From: Dicaeum eximium | Lineage: Eukaryota; Chordata; Aves; Passeriformes; Dicaeidae | Length of the DNA stretch: 64,000 nt | Assembly (NCBI GenBank): GCA_013396995.1 | Contig: VWZP01009170.1 | Location: forward strand, 765,686-829,685 | Direction of reading: 5' to 3' | Program-made: the position numbers and the translations under genes | In this document: positions 60,113 through 64,000 of the stretch, piece after piece | Numbering within the stretch: the first letter of the stretch is position 1 | Layout: every line of letters starts with the position of its first letter | Notes under the pieces: model-generated | What the model was told of the DNA's origin: nothing | Seen by the model: only the letters and a program-made list of their open reading frames with translations | Databases searched by the model: none

Positions 60113-61646
60113 CTTTGCATAATGCTTAATTCACTCTTTAACAAACATGAAACATATGCTGGACCAGTGCAGAGGGTAGTTGGTCATGAAAGAATGTAAG
60201 TTTAAAAGTTGAAAATACAAATTTATTAGAAAAATTCACCAAAGTCTATAATCTTTGCTATCATCAAGAGGTAAGGTTTGCAACTTCTGATGAGCTTGGT
60301 TTAAACTCTGGGTGAAAGTAAGGGCTGACGTGTATATGAGGCTGACTAAAACATAAAGGGTCTGCTGAACTGTCTTATGTTGTGTTTTTAAGTATTAGGT
60401 TTTTTAATTTGTATGATTAATAAACAATTTTAACAGAAGTGTTCAAATATTAAGATACAGTAAAGTGTAATTTTAGTAAATGAGTGTGGCTTTATCTTTG
60501 TATTTTTTTTTTAATTAAATATTGTTATGGTTTCAACTTGGTTGCTTAACCTTGCTCTGTTTGCCAGAATAGTCAAGTAGATTTCAATGCAAATCTTTGG
60601 TGCAGGTCAGAGACAATACTAATGTGCCTGCTGGTAAGGCAGGGATGCTCAAGTACATCTCATTGTATTGCTTCCAAATCCACGGATGCTGTTTTATTTT
60701 AGTGGATTGATGCTATTTTACTTGTGGTATTTCTGTAGTACTGTGGCTGTAAAATCTACATGAGCGCTAACAATTCAGGAAAGACAAAGCCATGAAGAGC
60801 TTGATCTCAGTTTCAGTGACTTCCCCTGCCACCCAGAGGGAAGTAAGAGAGCTCAGTTCTGGAAATTCACAGCGCAGGATTGGTACAGGCAGCAATTAAT
60901 GTTCCTTCCTGGTGGGACTTAAAAGAACTCTGATCAGAGCTTTCATATGTAAGGGTAAAGGAAAGGGCTCTGTGAAAGACAGGAGATCTCTGTTGCTTGT
61001 GAGGCTGCAGGCTAAGTCGTCAAAGCTTTTGTTTTAACTGAGCAGGCAGCTCTTATTTTGGACTATGAAAAGGTGCTTGACAACTAAATAAAATCATCTA
61101 AATAAAACCCCTCACATTCTGCAGCTGTGTGTCGGGACATTAAAGTACAGGGCAGCCTTACCTGTTAATCCTGTTGGATTAATCTGTTTCTTTTGATTTG
61201 AGTTAGTTGTTTGCAGTACACCAAATTTTTCTTTGTTTAAAAGATAATCCTTTAGGAGGTAATCCTTTGCTAGCTGTTCCTGTTTCTGCAGAGCTGTTCC
61301 TGTACCTCCTCTCCAGCACTTGCTCCCAGCTGGTAACATCGAAAAAAAAATATAAATCAATGCAAATGTTCAAATTCCAATCAGGTTCCCAGAGCACTGC
61401 TGCTGCTGAAAGGATTTGGCTATTAACTTTCTGTGTTATTTATTCAGCTGGACTGTACTTCAGAAGTTGATGGCTGTTCAGTGTGGCCCTTGATAATGTG
61501 GCTCTCCCTCTGCAGCAGATGGGATGAGCCTGTGCTGTGGGTCAAACTGGGATTTCTCCTGTATTTTATGTGTTAAAAGTGGCAATTAAAAATATGTTCT
61601 CTCCCCTCATGGCAGGCTGAGGTGATGGCAGCCCAAGTTCCTGCTG

Positions 61647-61673
61647 CCCCTTCTCCTCTTCTTCTCCTCCCTT
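61647..61673. repeat. 27-nt pure pyrimidine tract
   Basis: C/T only, with roughly mirror-symmetric CTTCTCCTC units. A sequence of the type that can form a triplex. Confidence 0.8.
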
Positions 61674-62455
61674 GGGTTTGGGCATGCTGTGGGTTCCTCC
61701 AGGCACGAGCTGCTGCAGCCCCATGGCCAGAACCCCAATCCCACATCCTCTGATCTGTGGTGGAAGGAGAACAATGTACCCTCTTGCTTGTGGTACAGGA
61801 AAAATACCAAATGTGACAGTTTTATGGCTTAGAGTGTGACTTTTCCTGGCTGAGGGGCTGCATTCCTGGAGGTGCCATCAGGGTAGGGCAGCTGATGTCC
61901 TCAGAGCACACTCGCTTGGGGATTCCAAGTTTTCTGAATAAAAATCCTGGCAATTTAATTGCCAAAGTACTCTAGATTTTGGGCAGGTGCCACAGGGTGC
62001 ATGTTTTGGGAAAGGGAAAGTGTGTGCAGTCTGCAGGCCAGATCCTGCTCAGGGCTACACAAGATAGAGGCAGCCCTGGCCAGCCACCCACCTGCCACAG
62101 GCAGATGGAGCCTGGAGCCCCTGGCTTTTGGAAAAATAGCTTGCTACTCTCCACAGGCATTTTTCTGTAGAAGGAATTTTTTCATTCCCAGTGGAATGGT
62201 TGCGGATTTTAAATTCTGGCTGTATTTTTTCTTTTATCCAGAAGAAAGTGACGGCAGCGCTCTGCGTGAAATATTGATAGTGAATTATTAAAACTTTATT
62301 ATATACGTAAACACCAAAGCCTTCTTTTGATTGCAGATGCTGAATATTTATGATAATTCATAATACCAGTGTAGTTTCTCCAATAATGGGATTCAGATCT
62401 CCTCGGTAGTGCTCATTAATTTAATCTCTCTGTCACTGCTGGAGGTATGAATACG

Positions 62456-62522
62456 TGTTTTAGTTTTACAGATAAAGAAAACTGGAAATTTTCACTTGTC
62501 CAAGCTTATCCAACAGGTGTTG
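62456..62522 (-). mobile_element. MIR-like SINE fragment (core only)
   Basis: TTTTACAGATAAAGAAAACT, GGAAATTTTCACTTGTCCAA and GCTTATCCAACAGGTG line up with the antisense MIR core: TTTTACAGATGAGGAAACTG, AAGTGACTTGCCCAAGG, TCACACAGCTAGT. The alignment is by eye over about 60 bp. Confidence 0.45.
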
Positions 62523-63908
62523 TGATTTTGAGCTGCTTTTCAGCTGTTCTGTGTCTGAAATCTTTTCAGAGCTAAACTCAAATTAATTGGAAATAGTTAT
62601 TTGCACATCCTGATCTAATGTTTGCAAATAATTTTCTCTGGGTGTTAAAACCATTTTCTTGAGGAGAACTGCTAAGAAACCCAGTGGGCAACATTGTGGG
62701 TGAACATTGTGGATGTTCAGGGGCTGGTGGTTTTGGGTGGCTGCTTATCTTCCCTGCGTCACCTCGGAGCCACATCAGGGCATCCCTGTGCTGTGATTTC
62801 CCAGAGGCAGAGCAATGGTTTGTTCTTGCATTCCCCATTTAAATGCTGTCTGTTCATTTTCATGACCATTTGGAATGAAGAGATAAAAAGCACTAAAGAT
62901 ACCAGAAACAATTTTTCACAGAACTGTTTAATCATAAAATCAAGAAACCCACAATGGAGTCTTTAGTTAAATATAGATGTTGAAGGTTTCTTTCTGCTTT
63001 TCAAATAACTCTGAAGTTTCCAGGATTTCATTATGAGTTTGGTGAGTGAGCCTTTTTTCTTTTTCATTCTTTACTGTTTTTAATAATTGATTTTTAATTA
63101 GGAGGCATATTTCACTTTCAGGTCTAGATTTATCACACATTCAGCATCTCACTGCTAATAACTTGCATGGAGCATTATAACTTATTTGTGCATCCTGTAT
63201 TATTTCTCCCATTATGTTCAACAATGCAAAGGTGAAAAATTATGAAAAAATTACATGCATTTGGAGGGAGTGAAGGAAAACTTGGTGTTTTGAGAAAAAG
63301 TAAGCTCTCATAAAAATGTGTAATGAATTTTGACTTCAGAAATCAAAGTGCCCTGTTTTGCATGGCAAGGTTTTTTCTTTACACTCTTTTACATTTTTGT
63401 CAAGGAATTAAAGCATATGATTTTGTGTATTTTATTCAAGCAAGATGAGCAAGAGGTGAGGTTTGTCCTCCCTTATGGCTTTGGGTAGTCTGTGGGGATT
63501 TTATTGGGTATTGTGCTCTGTTGTTCTCACCTAGTATTGAGTTATTTTCCTCATGGTTCATTTTTCCTGTACTTGGTTTGCTGACTCTAATCATGTTCTT
63601 GTTGCATGCTGATTTCTGCACTGGCTCGATTTCTTTGACCTTAAATTGAGGGTATATTTGATTTTGGATTTTTTTTACCTCCATAAGATTTTGTTGCCTA
63701 TGCTAGAATTTGGGAAGAAGACATCACCTTTAACTGTGTCCTATTATGAGCATAGTTTCTTTCAGCTCTGTACTTAAAACTGGTAATTCTGTCTTTACAA
63801 ACTCAGAGAGAAGACAGGTTATATTTACAGTCTCTTGGAAGCATCATTTGGACACAGTTTAAGTTGTTGCCCCAGAAGATCTCTCTGCTTTTTGGTTTTT
63901 CTTCATCT

Positions 63909-63986
63909 CTTTTTTTTTTTTTTGGCCAGTGTAACTATTTTTTTTCCTAGTAAAAGAAAATATTTTTATGGAAAAAAAAAAAAAAT
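63909..63986. repeat. Paired poly-T and poly-A runs
   Basis: A long T run (63909-63923) is followed 45-60 bp later by an A run (63971-63984). In RNA they could pair into an A-U stem. Simple low complexity otherwise. Confidence 0.85.
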
Positions 63987-64000
63987 CAGTGTAGCCATAA

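Larger units (their letters stand above)
60107..64000 (+). other. MACROD2: Inferred downstream intron (3' end outside window)
   Basis: Sequence after the donor is AT-rich with no recognisable next macro-domain exon (expected to begin with the rest of Val then Asp-Gly). It holds a MIR-like fragment near 62.5 kb, a GC-richer patch at 61.6-62.1 kb including a 27-nt pure pyrimidine tract (61647-61673), and poly-T/poly-A runs at 63.91 and 63.97 kb. No gene of its own was seen. Confidence 0.6.

Noticed and set aside
1..64000. CRISPR arrays, operons, ribosome-binding sites, prokaryotic mobile elements, endogenous viral genes, tRNA or rRNA genes
   Set aside because: None seen. Base composition, CR1 copies and the spliced exon show vertebrate nuclear DNA.

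Overview
The window looks like vertebrate, almost certainly bird, nuclear DNA. It is AT-rich, has no long open reading frames, and carries several 5'-truncated CR1 LINE copies of the avian type (TTGGAAGGGACC...GATCATC...CCATGG.CAGGGACA and related 3' ends). A pentameric GGGCT array and long poly-T/A runs fit the same picture. Nothing prokaryotic, viral or plasmid-like was seen. Songbird is a guess from the CR1 flavour; the species cannot be named.

The only protein-coding sequence I can support is one very short internal exon near the right end (60077-60106, + strand, 30 nt). It has a textbook branch point, pyrimidine tract, AG acceptor and GTGAGT donor. Read in phase 1 it encodes (A)NSSLLGGGG(V). 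This is the adenosine-diphosphate-ribose binding loop of a MacroD-type macro domain, following the NAAN asparagine. The large gene-poor surroundings favour MACROD2, a gene known for giant introns, over its paralogue MACROD1. On this reading positions 1-60076 are the 3' part of one intron and 60107-64000 the start of the next.

Layout. 1-4.4 kb: AT-rich intron with a possible enhancer block (2.27-2.61 kb) beside an isolated, very dense CpG cluster (2.66-2.73 kb). 4.4-25 kb: CR1 copies at 4.4, 13.6, 17.5, 24.8 and 25.0 kb, a MIR-like SINE at 9.1 kb, a perfect 28-bp palindrome at 6.74 kb, an exon-like open segment at 16.1 kb, and a second regulatory-looking block at 20.6-21.6 kb. 25-44 kb: mostly plain intron with an old amniote-type repeat (25.9 kb), an ancient CR1-like tail (36.0 kb) and small tandem duplications. 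44-60 kb: a CR1 and a GGGCT array (44.2-44.5 kb), a T-rich low-complexity tract (45.7 kb), an 11-bp-arm hairpin (51.7 kb) and a CR1 (57.1 kb). 60-64 kb: the exon, then intron with a second MIR-like fragment (62.5 kb).

Most open frames in the window (up to about 154 codons) resemble no family I know, and many overlap others on the opposite strand. I treat them as chance. No self-contained new biological system is visible. The most useful leads are the microexon, the CpG cluster with its flanking block, the protein-like segment at 16.1 kb and the palindromes.
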